Origin: Dendrolimus kikuchii
Lineage: Eukaryota; Arthropoda; Insecta; Lepidoptera; Lasiocampidae
Assembly: GCA_019925095.2 (NCBI GenBank)
Contig: CM034407.1
Coordinates: 5,851,210-5,915,209, forward strand
Length of the DNA stretch: 64,000 nt
Reading direction: 5' to 3'
Each line of letters starts with the position of its first letter. The stretch's first letter is position 1. Positions 1-9,868 of this stretch are shown here, in pieces. A model generated the notes under the pieces. The model was not told the origin of the DNA, ran no database searches, and saw nothing but the letters and a program-made list of their open reading frames with translations. Position numbers and translations under genes: made by a program.

Positions 1-51
1 CGCCTATGGACATTTGCAACACCAAAGGTGCTACAAATGCGCTGCTGCTGC
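1..51 (-). repeat. Family A retroposon fragment
   Basis: This short piece matches the part of the A family that reads 'ACATTTGCAACACCAAAG' and then diverges after a CTGCTGCTG stretch. It is cut by the window edge, and other copies of the same segment recur about fifteen times further on. Confidence 0.8.
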
Positions 52-130
52 ACTCTTTATAGGCTTTATATTAAAATTCCTTAAACATCTCACTTATGAG
101 ATGGGACCTTCCATTTATAGAGGGAACAGA

Positions 131-305
131 CAGTATACCTGTCTTGCTTGTCCAAGGTGGATCGGCAGATTTGTCACATAGGCTCTTTCATTGTGCGGGT
201 CTCATAACAATGTTTCCTCTACAGTTAGCTAATTGGTATGGTAATTGTAACATTATGTGCATTAGGTTAGAAAACTGCCTAAGTGTTGCATATGCATGTA
301 CGAAA
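131..305 (-). repeat. tRNA-derived SINE, family D, degraded copy
   Basis: On the minus strand this matches the body of the D family seen at 19367, 25371 and 46394, including the segment with 'CTAATGTGCATATTG'-like sequence. The tRNA-like head is largely lost. Open frames here are incidental. Confidence 0.6.
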
Positions 306-334
306 CACAATTATGATTTATTGCGAAGGTAACA

Positions 335-842
335 AATAATAATAACCACAGACGAACACATTATATCCCCCAAATTAGGCAAGTTACTGATTGTATTACA
401 GGTAATATACAGGGTTTACTCTGGAGCCGATCCCAGACACCTAGACCATAGGAATTTTTGGCGGGAACTGAAAGGGGACTTTGTGCTGTGCAGTGCAGTG
501 CAGTTTTATTTTCTAAAAATGTGTAATATCACTCTAAAATGAACAATAGTTGTAGGATATTGATAGTTTTTGAGTAGTAATTATGTGTTTTTGTGAGAAA
601 TGTGAACTGTACAGTTAAATGTGGCCTTTCGAGTTTTCACAAGAACTCTGTTATACTACGTCGATTGTAGCCTACAATACAATTGCGCCTGGCTTAAAAG
701 ACTAGTTACCAAGCCATAAACTTAAAAAAAACCTAGACCATAGTAAATAACTGAGAAAATTTCTTTCTGAAATGTAACATACCAGGAATTGAACCCAGAA
801 CCTCTGCATTGCAGTGAGCTAGGCCACCTTAACCTTCTCAAA
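335..842 (-). repeat. tRNA-derived SINE, family C, split by an insertion
   Basis: The right end, read on the minus strand, is a tRNA-like head with a B-box-like GGTTCAATTCC near 790-800. The left end is the body, ending in TTATTATTATTTGT, the same body seen after the head at 17915. The two halves are separated by the insertion at 452-730. Confidence 0.75.
452..730 (+). mobile_element. Retroposon insertion with 13-bp target duplication
   Basis: ACCTAGACCATAG stands on both sides (439-451 and 731-743), and the inserted 279 bp end in an A-rich tail at 722-730. That is the signature of target-primed reverse transcription into the family C copy. Related sequence (a 'GCGGGAACTG' start, a 'CACAAGAACTC' part) recurs near 19018, 19990 and 59650. 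I do not recognise a coding region in it. Confidence 0.85.
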
Positions 843-894
843 GTTGTTACTATTGCCTATTTGTAACACCAGCAAAGTCAACACATTACCAGTG

Positions 895-1070
895 TTTAGG
901 ATGAGATAGAGGAAAGGAATTGGAAAGCTGGTATAGGAGAAGGAGGAAGCAGGCCATTATACAAACAGATCAGATATTCTGGTGAGTGTGCGGTGTCACA
1001 CTCATCAAACCAGCCCTAAGAGCTGTAGTTAAGATAATGATTCCAGCATGGCCCTACCACATGTGTCTTG
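895..1070. repeat. Dispersed repeat (unclassified)
   Basis: A segment with 'AAGATAATGATTCCAGCATGG'-like sequence recurs at about 31080-31165 and, more diverged, at 32690-32795. No ends or coding potential are clear. Confidence 0.5.
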
Positions 1071-1117
1071 TGTACATAGTATATATATACATATATATAT
1101 ATATATATTAAGTATAC

Positions 1118-1243
1118 TTACTTACTCTGTTGGCTCAGCGACCCAAAGTGGGTCTTGGCCTCTGAAACGAGAGCATGCCACTTTTCTCGGTCCTGTGTGG
1201 TTTCTTGCCAATTACTGGCTTCTAGCTCCGACAGTATATTAAG
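1118..1243 (-). pseudogene. Non-LTR retrotransposon, C-terminal fragment
   Basis: The minus frame ends in a run containing QDREKWHALVSEAKTHFG, which resembles the last residues of RTE-like reverse transcriptase proteins. Only about 40 residues remain. It follows a short TA repeat. Confidence 0.5.
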
Positions 1244-1363
1244 TATATATCTATTTAATATATTTAATGTCTGTATATATAACATTTGTGTATTTATTAC
1301 TAAAATGTAAGTAGTCATACTATTTAGTTTGTGTATACCACCATTATTATCTTAATTCATTTC

Positions 1364-1508
1364 TGGGGTTGTATGGAAGAGATCACTTTTTAGCTATAAG
1401 ATCCTTGTGCATAATTATGCACAATACCTAATTAGGCAGAGTTTTAGAATGTAAGTTCTTTTTTTGTATTGGTGTACATTAAATTGTTATCTGTCTTGTA
1501 CAATAATA
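1364..1508 (+). repeat. Family J LINE 3' end, diverged
   Basis: It carries the GGAAGAGATC core followed by a 3' end with AATAAA, as in the better copies at 32170, 37595 and 59519. A Helitron abuts it at 1513. Confidence 0.5.
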
Positions 1509-1512
1509 AATA

Positions 1513-1839
1513 CTAGTGGTTGCCCGTGGTCAAAATTCGACCATAATAATTAATGTCAAAGACTATACTTCTATAATCACAGATTTCGCCAAGACTACAC
1601 TGTTCATTTGACTTGAACAATAAATAAAAGAGTATATATGCGTGTATGTGTCAAATACATGGTAGTGTGTGTAATGTTTTTTTATTGATTTAATGTATTT
1701 TTATGCATAATTATAAAATAATATTAGCATTCGTCCTTCTCTATATAAACTATAAGTGAATGAAATTTCATACTCCTCTGTCCATACAATTTTCGTAAAA
1801 AGGGATAGAAAGTTTTTGCTTCATATATTAATATATAGA
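1513..1839 (-). mobile_element. Non-autonomous Helitron, group H3
   Basis: On the minus strand it starts with TC after an A and ends with CTAG before a T, the Helitron insertion rule. A short palindrome (GGTCGAA/TTTTGACC) stands about 11 nt before the CTAG end. It matches the copies at 40953 and 42880 over its length, including the central AT-rich part. No coding region is present. Confidence 0.8.
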
Positions 1840-1861
1840 TTATCCATTCATTGTATTGCAG

Positions 1862-2071
1862 GACCAAGGACCTCATATCTTCCAGACCTGTCCCTCAGCG
1901 AATTACTTTGACTGTAGAGCGATGGCAATTGGAGCTCGTTCTCAATCAGCAAGAACTTACTTGGAGAAGCACCTCTCCACATTCGCCGACTGTGATCTTC
2001 AGGAACTCGTGGCTCATGGCCTGAGAGCTTTGAGGGACACCTTGCCTAATGAACTTGACCTTAATACCAAG
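1862..2071 (+). CDS. PSMA1: Proteasome subunit alpha type-1, internal exon
   Basis: This exon encodes 70 residues starting [18 protein letters not shown], a stretch strongly diagnostic of the alpha-1 subunit of the 20S proteasome. [14 protein letters not shown] and the helix [15 protein letters not shown] follow. Alpha-1 is one of seven subunits of the outer rings that gate entry to the proteolytic chamber in cytosol and nucleus. It has no catalytic residue of its own. The exon is bounded by a TTGCAG acceptor at 1856-1861 and an AAG/GTATTA donor, and both junctions are phase 0. The upstream exons (about the first 150 residues) must lie left of the window. The reading frame is intact. The following intron (2072-2899) carries a family A retroposon. 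The family assignment is recognition of a conserved protein, not inference from context. Confidence 0.95.
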
Positions 2072-2456
2072 GTATTATTACATTCCATTAAACCACGCTC
2101 GGCTATAGCTCAGTCTAATGTTAATTTTTGATTCTGTTGAGGTCGAATTTGACTAAAATTTAAAGTCTTAAAACAAAATAATAATTTAAAATACCTTTTG
2201 CATGTCTGTGGGGTCCTAACGCTCTAAAACTTTATCAAGATGAGGCCGAACGTTTAGTAGACCTTTCACGCGTCTATTTGATCAAAGGTTAAGCATTGCT
2301 ATTCAATGTGGTAGCGCTGCCAGCCTTTTGGGCATGTTCCTGGTAAATGATAGTGGTTTGGGACCAATATTTTAACTATAATTTTGCCTTCCTTTTTTTA
2401 TTTAGTTCTAGTATTTAATTTTAGGTTCCTTCTTTATAGCATAGTTTAATTTTTTT

Positions 2457-2772
2457 ATCCATGTAGGAACAGAGAAAGAATACAATTTCCTGCGGCCGAA
2501 CGGCCTGTCGTAAGAGGCGACAAAACAACCCACAACCAGGTGGTAGGGCATTTGACCGACTGGATGGCTACCACCCCTGGTCTAGAGTATGTCGTCATAA
2601 CAACCTTAAGTTGTGTTCCGGCATTAGTGACCAGGTTCCAGTCTCCCTTAAGAGAGCAGCAGCGCATTTGCAGCATCTTTGGTGTTGCAAATGTCCATAG
2701 GCGATGGTAACCGCTTTCCATCAAGTGGGCCGTCTGCCTGTCTGCTGAACTCCTGCAATAAAAAATAAAATA
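2457..2772 (+). mobile_element. Family A retroposon, full-length, in PSMA1 intron
   Basis: It runs from 'ATCCATGTAGGAAC' to an A-rich tail after CTCCTGCAATAAAA. With the copies at 52713 and 55439 it defines the family ends. The A tail and absence of terminal inverted repeats point to retroposition. A weak B-box-like GGTTCCAGTCTCC is present, but a tRNA origin is not clear. Confidence 0.85.
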
Positions 2773-2899
2773 ATTTTAGCATATATTATAGAAATATATG
2801 TATGTGCACTTCCTTTTGCAAGAAATAATATACTTAGGTCCAAATGGCGGTAAAGGCTTGAAAGAGAAGTGAAGTGTAACATCAGCATCGTTCTTTCAG

Positions 2900-3082
2900 A
2901 ATGTGTCAATAGCGATAGTGGGTCCGAAGAGTCCTCTCCGCATAGCCGAGGAGGAGGAGTTGACTCGCTTCCTGGCGCTGGTGGAGGGCGAGGAGAGGCG
3001 CGGGGGCACCGCAACCGGGGACGCGGGGGCCGGGGGCGCCGAGGGTGAGGCGCCGGGGGAAGGGGCCGACCCACAGCCAGCG
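2900..3082 (+). CDS. PSMA1: Proteasome subunit alpha type-1, penultimate exon
   Basis: This exon begins NVSIAIVGPKSPLRIAEEEE, corresponding to the last beta strand and helix of alpha-1. It then runs into a Gly/Ala/Glu-rich tail (about residues 36-61 of the exon) like the flexible acidic C-terminus known for this subunit. A TTCTTTCAG acceptor precedes it, and GCG/GTGAGT is a consensus donor. Both junctions are phase 0. The tail DNA (about 2960-3082) is very GC-rich compared with its AT-rich surroundings. Reading past the donor gives a different tail that runs into LINE sequence, so splicing onward is much more likely. See 13750-13770 for the proposed last exon. Confidence 0.93.
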
Positions 3083-3103
3083 GTGAGTGCACTCACATGT
3101 ATA

Positions 3104-3348
3104 TTTCATTATCATCATCCGAACATTACATCCCGGTTGCAATCGGACCATTAACTTCGATGCCCATGGGGCCATTGTGCTATTCCGTTTTGAAACCATT
3201 GGTACATATGTCATCCATCACGACATCAAGCCGGCATTTCTTGGGCCTTCTCCTTCGACCGGTACCTGGTGGAGGTGGCATTGGCTAAACGTTTGTTCCC
3301 CACATAATTAGCTGGTCTCCGTAAAACGTGACCGTACCAGCGTAAGCG
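3104..3348 (-). pseudogene. RTE-like LINE, reverse transcriptase C-terminal fragment
   Basis: Read on the minus strand it gives LRWYGHVLRRPANYVGNKR and, after a frame change, a segment like the 'GRPKKRWLD' region of RTE proteins. It ends in a short ATGATGATG-type tail. The frame is broken. It begins about 20 bp after the PSMA1 exon donor. Confidence 0.65.
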
Positions 3349-3402
3349 TAACCTTGATTTTTTCAATTATGTTTTAGATACACTAAAATGTACATAACAT
3401 GG

Positions 3403-3583
3403 ACATACATAACTTCACGCCAGTTCCCTTGCGGGGTAGGCACGAACAACAGAGCGCCATTTAGGCTTATTCTTACACACCTCACTCGCTCCTCTGACAT
3501 TCACAACTCTTGTCATGCACGCTCGTCGGTTCTTAAGGCTCCTGACATCACCTTCTGCTAGTACACGATCAATTTGATCATGG
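3403..3583 (-). pseudogene. Family L LINE, 3' terminal fragment
   Basis: On the minus strand this holds the last about 55 codons of the L family (ending AYPARELA and then TGA) plus a short TATG-type tail. It is cut just after the palindromic TTGATCAAATTGATC segment. Fuller copies are at 30118 and 33935. Confidence 0.75.
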
Positions 3584-4033
3584 ACATGTTGTTTGGATAT
3601 CTAAAGATATGTCTACCACTTTTTTCTCGAAATTTCGAAATTTACAAGTACTGCGTTTGTTATAAGGAGGGCAGATTTGGTATCTACCAAATTGATTTTA
3701 ATAGTTACGTGAGCTATCAATGTTGATGTAATTTCAAATTGTAAGCGATATACGAAGCCACGCATTATCGAATTGATTAAAATAAAGCGATTTATAGTTT
3801 TTATTATATTTTATGTTTCATTGCTTTTTTTTCTTTTTCAAAATATAGAAAATATTCATAACTTGATTCCGATTTATGTTTAAACATTTCGATTATACAT
3901 AAATTTCCAGGTCACATCACTAATATTTTAGAAAGGGATTCTTGACAAGCATGACATTGTCGTGTGTTCTTCTGCGAACGGGCGATTTCCGCAACTCGAC
4001 GACGAAGCGCCTATTTTGCGTGCGAGGGTGGAT
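3584..4033. other. Non-coding AT-rich intron sequence
   Basis: I see no gene or recognisable repeat in most of this stretch. The rightmost 130 bp are probably the 3' untranslated part of the LINE fragment that follows on the minus strand. Confidence 0.5.
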
Positions 4034-4290
4034 GAGGGTTTACTCCATCCAGCCCAGCTCCTCCAGGAAGTCCACCAGCTTCTTGACGTTGCTGAAGACT
4101 TCTTGGAGGCTACCTGGGGCGTCCAGATACTTCGCCCTGTATTGGGCCACCTCTCCGCATTCAAGCAGGACATGGGCGGCTGTTTCTTCTTCCTCCAAGC
4201 ATGCTCTGCACAGGGGGCTGTCAGTGACACCTATATTAAAAAGATGTCTGTTAAAATTGCCATGTCCAGTGGCTCTTGTCCATTAAATAA
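4034..4290 (-). pseudogene. LINE ORF2 C-terminal fragment with CCHC-like motif
   Basis: The minus frame reads VTDSPLCRACLEEEETAAH then VLLEC, giving a C-x2-C-x9-H-x4-C pattern typical of the end of ORF2 in RNase H-bearing LINEs such as the R1 and I groups. It ends DFLEELGWME and a stop at about 4034. Upstream domains are missing. Other frames here are shadows. Confidence 0.7.
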
Positions 4291-4404
4291 AATTTGTTGC
4301 AGTAAATAGAATTATATTATTGTTCGCATGTAGGTATATATATTATAATTTATATTACTATAATCTATTTAATGATGTATATCTATAGTAGTTTATTATA
4401 TGGA

Positions 4405-4910
4405 CTTGTATGTCTTTCAAGACCACGGGCCATAAAAATGGCCTGGACATTTGGACGGCTTGCGTGCGGTCATGGGAAAGCCAACACGTAGAGGCCCCTT
4501 GACAAATTTAATGTAAATGTGGCGTGACACTGACCGGCGATTATCCCTGTCTACACCATATAGTAATGCACCCAAGGACAAGCCCCGGCCAGTGTAGGAC
4601 TATTGTGGGAAATGAGGACAAAAAGTACCATACAAGATTGGCGAGGGGCAACATGGGTGTGAGTGGCTAAATGGTGTCCAGAGGTGGGCTGCAGGTTCAC
4701 CGAAGCTACTTCTAACGTGATGCCATTTATCACTTCCACCCCTGAAGCTTTGAGTCTTAGCTCTAGCGATCTCCACTCCGTGCCGGCTGGCTAAGGCAAG
4801 CGCGGAGGCGGGGGCCTTGCCTTGGCCCCCGGAGTCAGGTACGAGGTGTCGCTACTCACCTAAGGCTTCGCCACAAAGCCCCCTGCGGGTGTAGTTTATT
4901 ATTATTATTT
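4405..4910 (+). mobile_element. Family B retroposon, long copy
   Basis: It starts near 'TGTCTTTCAAGACCAC', carries 'AGGACAAGCCCCGGCCAG', and ends in TTATTATTATTTATT. The trinucleotide tail indicates a non-LTR machinery that does not leave poly(A). It has no coding potential that I recognise. A second copy begins in its tail. Confidence 0.75.
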
Positions 4911-5300
4911 ATTGTATGTCTTTCAAGACCACTGGCCATAAAAATGGCCCGGACTTTTGGAGGGCTTGCGTGGGGCCATGGGAAGGCCAACACGTAGAGG
5001 CCCCTTGACGAATTTAATGTAAATGTGGCCTGACACTGACCGGCGATTATCCCTGTCTACACTATGTAGTAATGCACCCAAGGACAAGCCCCGGCCAGTG
5101 TAGGACTATTGTGGGAAATGAGGACAAAAAGTACCGGGCTATTGTGGTGAACTGCTAATGGTACTAGGGGTCTGGGAATATGGGGACTATGGCGTCTGCC
5201 CATCGCAATGTTCAGGGAACATGGAAAAATGGGCAGACGGTGACTCGCCACTCCCTGCATGGGCCCCAAAAAATGCCATAAAGACTTATTATTATTATTA
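4911..5300 (+). mobile_element. Family B retroposon, second copy in tandem
   Basis: It restarts with TGTATGTCTTTCAAGACC at the (ATT)n tail of the previous copy and ends in its own TTATTATTATTATT run. It lacks the 3' part of the long copy. Insertion of one copy into the tail of another is the simplest reading. Confidence 0.75.
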
Positions 5301-5623
5301 TTTGTGTTTTCTTTGATTATATTTAATTACGATTGAATTAGTTTTAATTTAGTTAAACCACCAAGCAAAACAGATTAGAGAACAGAACAGACAGACTAAA
5401 TTACAGCAAAACCGATCCAGTATTCTTAGTAGTTTTTCCGTGAAAGCTTAACAGATAGACATATCGAGTTACAATCACATTTTTTATAGATGATGAATTG
5501 TTTGTTATATATATAAACTTGAGAATTGATTGGTCTCATACAAAATTTCATCCTCTATTTCAATTCGAGGCAGTTTTATTTATCTATACCCCGTCAATGT
5601 AAACTACATAAATTACAAAAATC

Positions 5624-5803
5624 ACCAAAGTGGCTTAAATGACCAATATCACCAAAACCACCATATTGACCAAAATCACCAACATGACCAATATCACCAA
5701 AATCACCAAAATGACCACATTGATCAAAATGGCCAAATTGACCAAAATGACCAAAAAGATCAAAAAGGCCAAATTGACCGAAATGACCAAATTGATCAAA
5801 ATA
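5624..5803 (+). repeat. Minisatellite, 9-bp period
   Basis: About twenty units of the consensus ACCAAAATG follow one another with a few substitutions each. Because 9 is a multiple of 3, several frames stay open and give artificial repeats such as DQN-HQN. It lies in a Helitron-like remnant. Confidence 0.9.
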
Positions 5804-5859
5804 ATGACAAATCACAAAAAAGCCTATCCAACTTTCTGGTATAACCTTTAAATAAATCT

Positions 5860-6268
<409 letters not shown>

Positions 6269-6565
6269 ATAAACTCTTACTCGTAGCATAATTAGTTCTA
6301 TTAAAAACGATAATATAATAAAAAATATTTTTGGACAAATAAGAACAGAATTAATATCTGTGTTATCTGGTGAAGATATGACATGCTTACTGTTGGCACG
6401 AATTGCTCGGTTATTTGATAACAAAGACTCGAATGACAGACGTTCATGCTCGGGACAGGGTCAATGGTCAGATCATTATTATGCATTCATAAGTTAGTGA
6501 TGGGACATGAGAAATTTAAAAGTGTACGACAACCTTTTTGATAAGGTTATTTTAATATTTTTATA

Positions 6566-7833
6566 TTAGGTTGGGGAAAAAGTTTCTTCACATTTTATAT
6601 AAAAATTCAAAAGGTTTTTTTATAAAGTTTATTTACAATTGACTAAAGTATGTAAGTGCCATTTTGTTGGATAACTTTTTGCCAACTTGTAGGTGATCCC
6701 ATTGCTATAAAAATGTTGGGGCTTCTGATCAAAAAACTGCGACAAGTGGTTTTGGCAGTCCTCTCGTGATGTTAACCTGACACTGCCTAAGGCATTCTGC
6801 AGAGACCGAAACAGGTGAAAATCTGAAGGTGCAAGGTCAGGACTATATGGCGGATGCATTAACAACTCGCAGCCAAACTCTCGTAATTTTTGCTTAATGG
6901 CTAAAGATGTGTGAGGTCTAGCGTTATCATGTTGAAAAACCACATCCCTTCTGTTGATTAATTCCGGCCGCTTTCTCTCAACTTTTTGATTTAATCTCAT
7001 CAATTGTTCGCAGTACAGTTCAGAATCGATGGTCCTGCCTGGCGGTAACAGCTCATAATGAATAATGCTCTTCCAATCCCACCATACACACAGCATCACC
7101 TTGTTGCGAGTTAACCCGGGTTTCGCCACAGTCTATGAAGCCTGACCGGTCTTTGACCACGATCTTTTTCGCACTTTCTTGTCGTACGTGATCCACTTTT
7201 CATCACCAGTTATCAGCTTCTTCAAAAATGGTTCGGTTTCATTACGTCGTAATAAAGAATCACAAATGAGTACACGGTTCATTAGGTTTCTTTCAGTGAG
7301 CTCATGAGGCACCCAAATATCGAGCTTTTTTGTGTATCCAGTTTTTTCAAATGCGCCAAAACCGTTTTGTGGTCAATTCCTAGTTCTCCAGCTACATCGT
7401 AACTACTCATATGCCGATCTTGCTCCACTTTTTCAAAAATAGCAGCAATTTTGTCCATAACAGGACAACCAGAGCGACAAGTATCTTTGATATCAAAATT
7501 TCCGGATTGAAAACGCTTAAACCAAATTTGCGCTACTCTCACAGATACTGCATTAGGTCCATAAATATCACAAATTTTTTTCGCGGCTTGTGTTGCATTT
7601 TTACTTTTTTTTGTAGTAAAATTTTAAAATGTATCCAATTTCTTCATTAGATTCACTCAGTTTTAACAATAAAAAAAAACAAATGAAAATCACACATTTT
7701 CCTAATTTGAATGTGTCTTCTTTAAAATTAAAACTTAATGATACCAAAACCAGCCAGATACAAATGGTATAGCCAAAGATATCTTATTACAAGTTCATAC
7801 ATACTATATGCGAAAAGACTTTCCCCAACCTAT
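6566..7833 (-). mobile_element. mariner element with both terminal inverted repeats
   Basis: The ends TTAGGTTGGGGAAA and (reverse complement) ATAGGTTGGGGAAA form terminal inverted repeats. TA stands at both flanks (6564-6565 and 7834-7835), the mariner target duplication. At 1268 bp it has the usual mariner length. The transposase is on the minus strand and broken, so the copy can move only if helped by another source. Confidence 0.95.
6629..7650 (-). pseudogene. mariner transposase, DD34D, inactivated
   Basis: The minus strand encodes, in order: a helix-turn-helix region (VAQIWFKRFQSGNFD, then DVAGELGIDHKTV), the linker motif WVPHELT, the first catalytic Asp in TGDEKWI, the second in QHDNARPH, and the third in YSPDLAPSD. 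There are 34 residues between the second and third, the DD34D signature of mariner. Lesions visible: one frameshift in a T run near 7605-7612 (plus strand), one near 7325-7330 just before WVPHELT, and a TAG at 7133-7135 between the first and second catalytic blocks. No clear initiator Met remains. The C-terminal open part is 6629-7129. Confidence 0.93.
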
Positions 7834-7840
7834 TATACTA

Positions 7841-8190
7841 CTCTTGGACATGCCCGCGACTTCGTCCATGCTTGACTTGAAATTCTCGCGGGATTCACGG
7901 GGCATAAAGTACCGTAGCATTTTAAAAAGAAAGTAAGCTATCGTGGTAATGAAAACTGTCGGAATAAATTTTATGCACTCGAACAACTTTAAACCGCCCC
8001 CGGGAAAATTCCCGGAGCGGTTTTCTTCATTTTCATCCGGATTCCCGGGATAAAAAGTGACGCAGATTTTAAGTCTAAGAATTTGCTGTCGATCAGCTAA
8101 AACCGCATCGAAAGCGGCCCAGTAGTTTTTACATAAATCCCGAACAAACACACAAATCGACAAACAGACAAGAAATCTAAAAAAAATGCA
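7841..8190 (-). mobile_element. Helitron-like remnant, group H5
   Basis: It opens on the plus strand with 'GCCCGCGACTTCGTCC' and ends with repeated 'ACAAACA/GACAAACAGACAAG' sequence, as in other H5 members at 44080 and 61031. The exact CTRR end is not preserved. The mariner lies directly beside it. Confidence 0.45.
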
Positions 8191-8317
8191 TCGTGTTCTC
8201 CATCGTTTATATAGTCATTTCCAGTTGTTTTTTTTTATGGCTTCAATGTACAGACACGGCATGTTTAGGTGCAAGTTCTCAATTCGACTGCATGATATTT
8301 ATGTATGTTACGCTCTT

Positions 8318-8480
8318 GAGGTGATCCCGTTGTCACCTAGTCAGGATCTGATGAGTGGATACTAAGGAATTCGAGAGCAAACCTTGTTGAAGAGCCCGCA
8401 GCGCCTACACCTTTCGAAAGGGAAGATTTATACGCGCCCCAATAATACATTTTCTACAGGCGCTTAAAATATTATTTGTA
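8318..8480. repeat. Dispersed repeat (unclassified)
   Basis: 'GAGGTGATCCCGTTGTCACC' and 'CAGGCGCTTAAAATATTATTT' recur in the same order at 52475-52640, and part of it inverted near 50885. It belongs to some unclassified repeat. I see no coding sense. Confidence 0.5.
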
Positions 8481-8734
8481 CTACCAGAGTCCGTGTTTCC
8501 CGACTAGTTAAGCGTGCTCCGTCTTTGATTGCATCATCGTCCGACATTACAGGCATGGTCAAAAGCAAAATATTTACTGAGAAATTAAAGCTTATTTTCG
8601 TTACTGCGCCCACAAACGTACTATTTAAATACTCTATTTTTTAATATTTCTGATGGGAAAATGAATTTAAAAAACTTTAGTTTTGCCTAGCTGAAAATTT
8701 AACAATAACTACAGATAGGTAGAGTAAGTTTGCC

Positions 8735-9254
8735 AGCTTGCCATACACAACGCGGTGCTGGTACCTACGCTCACGTATGGAAGCGAGAGTTGGGTATGGA
8801 AGAGAGAGCATTAAAGTAGTGTAAACGCGGTCGAGGTGCGAGCACTACGCAAAATCTGCGGAGTGACGCTCGCGGACCGCGTTCGTAATACCGAAGTAAA
8901 AAAGAGAGTTGGTCTGAAAGAGAGTGTCGGAGTGAATGAAGGTAAGGAAAGGAATGCTGTGGTTCGGGCATGTGGAAAGAATGCATGATGAAAGAATGAC
9001 TAAACAGATATACAATGCAAAATTGGATGGATGCAGAAGTCGTGGAAGGCCACGACACACCTCCCATGATCAAATTGATCGTGTACTAGCAGAAGGTGAT
9101 GTCAGGAGCCTTAAGAACAGACGGGCGTGCATGACGAGAGCTATGAATGTCAAAGAAGCAAGTGAGATGTGTAAGAATAAGCTTGAATGGCGCTCTGTTG
9201 TTCGTGCCTACCCCGCAAGGGAGCTGGCGTTATGTATGTATGTATGTATGTAGG
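8735..9254 (+). pseudogene. Family L LINE, C-terminal fragment, frameshifted
   Basis: It matches the fuller copy at 30118 from 'CCATACACAACGCGGTG' to the AYPARELA end, but has several stops and frame changes before about 8936. A TATG repeat tail follows (about 9231-9254). The readable end is 8936-9230. Confidence 0.8.
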
Positions 9255-9284
9255 TAGAGTAATTAAGTCTGCCTTTTCGAATTG

Positions 9285-9420
9285 CCATAGGACCTCTTCT
9301 TTGGCGTCAGTCAGACATGCTTAAGATTTTGCCTGAATATTATTCTAGTACTAGATTATTGAATACTGTCTAAGTACACAAATCCTGCAGAGCCATATTT
9401 ACAAACAGGAAGAATCTTGT
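9285..9420. repeat. Low-copy repeat upstream of NAGLU
   Basis: A stretch with 'GGCGTCAGTCA' and later 'ACACAAATCCTGCA' is repeated, diverged, at 46258-46395. Nothing else is seen between the LINE tail and the NAGLU promoter region except AT-rich sequence. Confidence 0.45.
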
Positions 9421-9745
9421 AATTTTTAACATTCGTCATTTTTACCATTTAAGAAAAATAATAAGTCATGAGACAAAATTTATTTTAATATGTTATTTAG
9501 GAAAAATAATGAAAGAAAAAGTTAAATTTAAATAATGTAGAAGCGAAATATTCTTTTTTATTGATTCGCTACATTTTAATATATTTGAATGCATTAAAAT
9601 AAATTCAGCTCAATTCTAGTACTTGAAATGATTTCTTCATTGGTTACTGTCACCTTAATTGACTTGGTGTGACACTTAGCGATCCATACAAAATTGACAG
9701 TTGTAATGTTACGGCTAATTAGGTATGATATTAGTTGACTATATG

Positions 9746-9753
9746 TATAAAAA
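9746..9753 (+). promoter_or_regulatory. Candidate TATA box of NAGLU
   Basis: TATAAAAA lies 116 bp before the chosen ATG. A start site about 30 bp downstream (near 9776) would give a leader of about 90 nt. No good initiator motif is obvious at that distance, so this is a candidate only. Confidence 0.4.
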
Positions 9754-9868
9754 TAATACTTACATACTTGTCTTTGTTTACAACAAGCGCATCACTAGTT
9801 AACATTCACAAGTGAAATAAAATCGTGTGAGTCCCCGAACGGCTATTCAGTATCTCACAGACGGCGCT

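Noticed and set aside
2903..3154. Reading the PSMA1 tail straight on to a stop at about 3154
   Set aside because: It ignores a perfect GTGAGT donor and runs into LINE-derived sequence.
5530..5844. Asp/Gln/Asn-repeat protein
   Set aside because: Several frames are open across a 9-bp repeat, as expected for any 3n-period array without stops; no signal, promoter or splice context.
9827..9868. Upstream GTG start for NAGLU (14 extra residues)
   Set aside because: Nuclear genes start at ATG in nearly all cases, and the ATG at 9869 begins a clean signal peptide.
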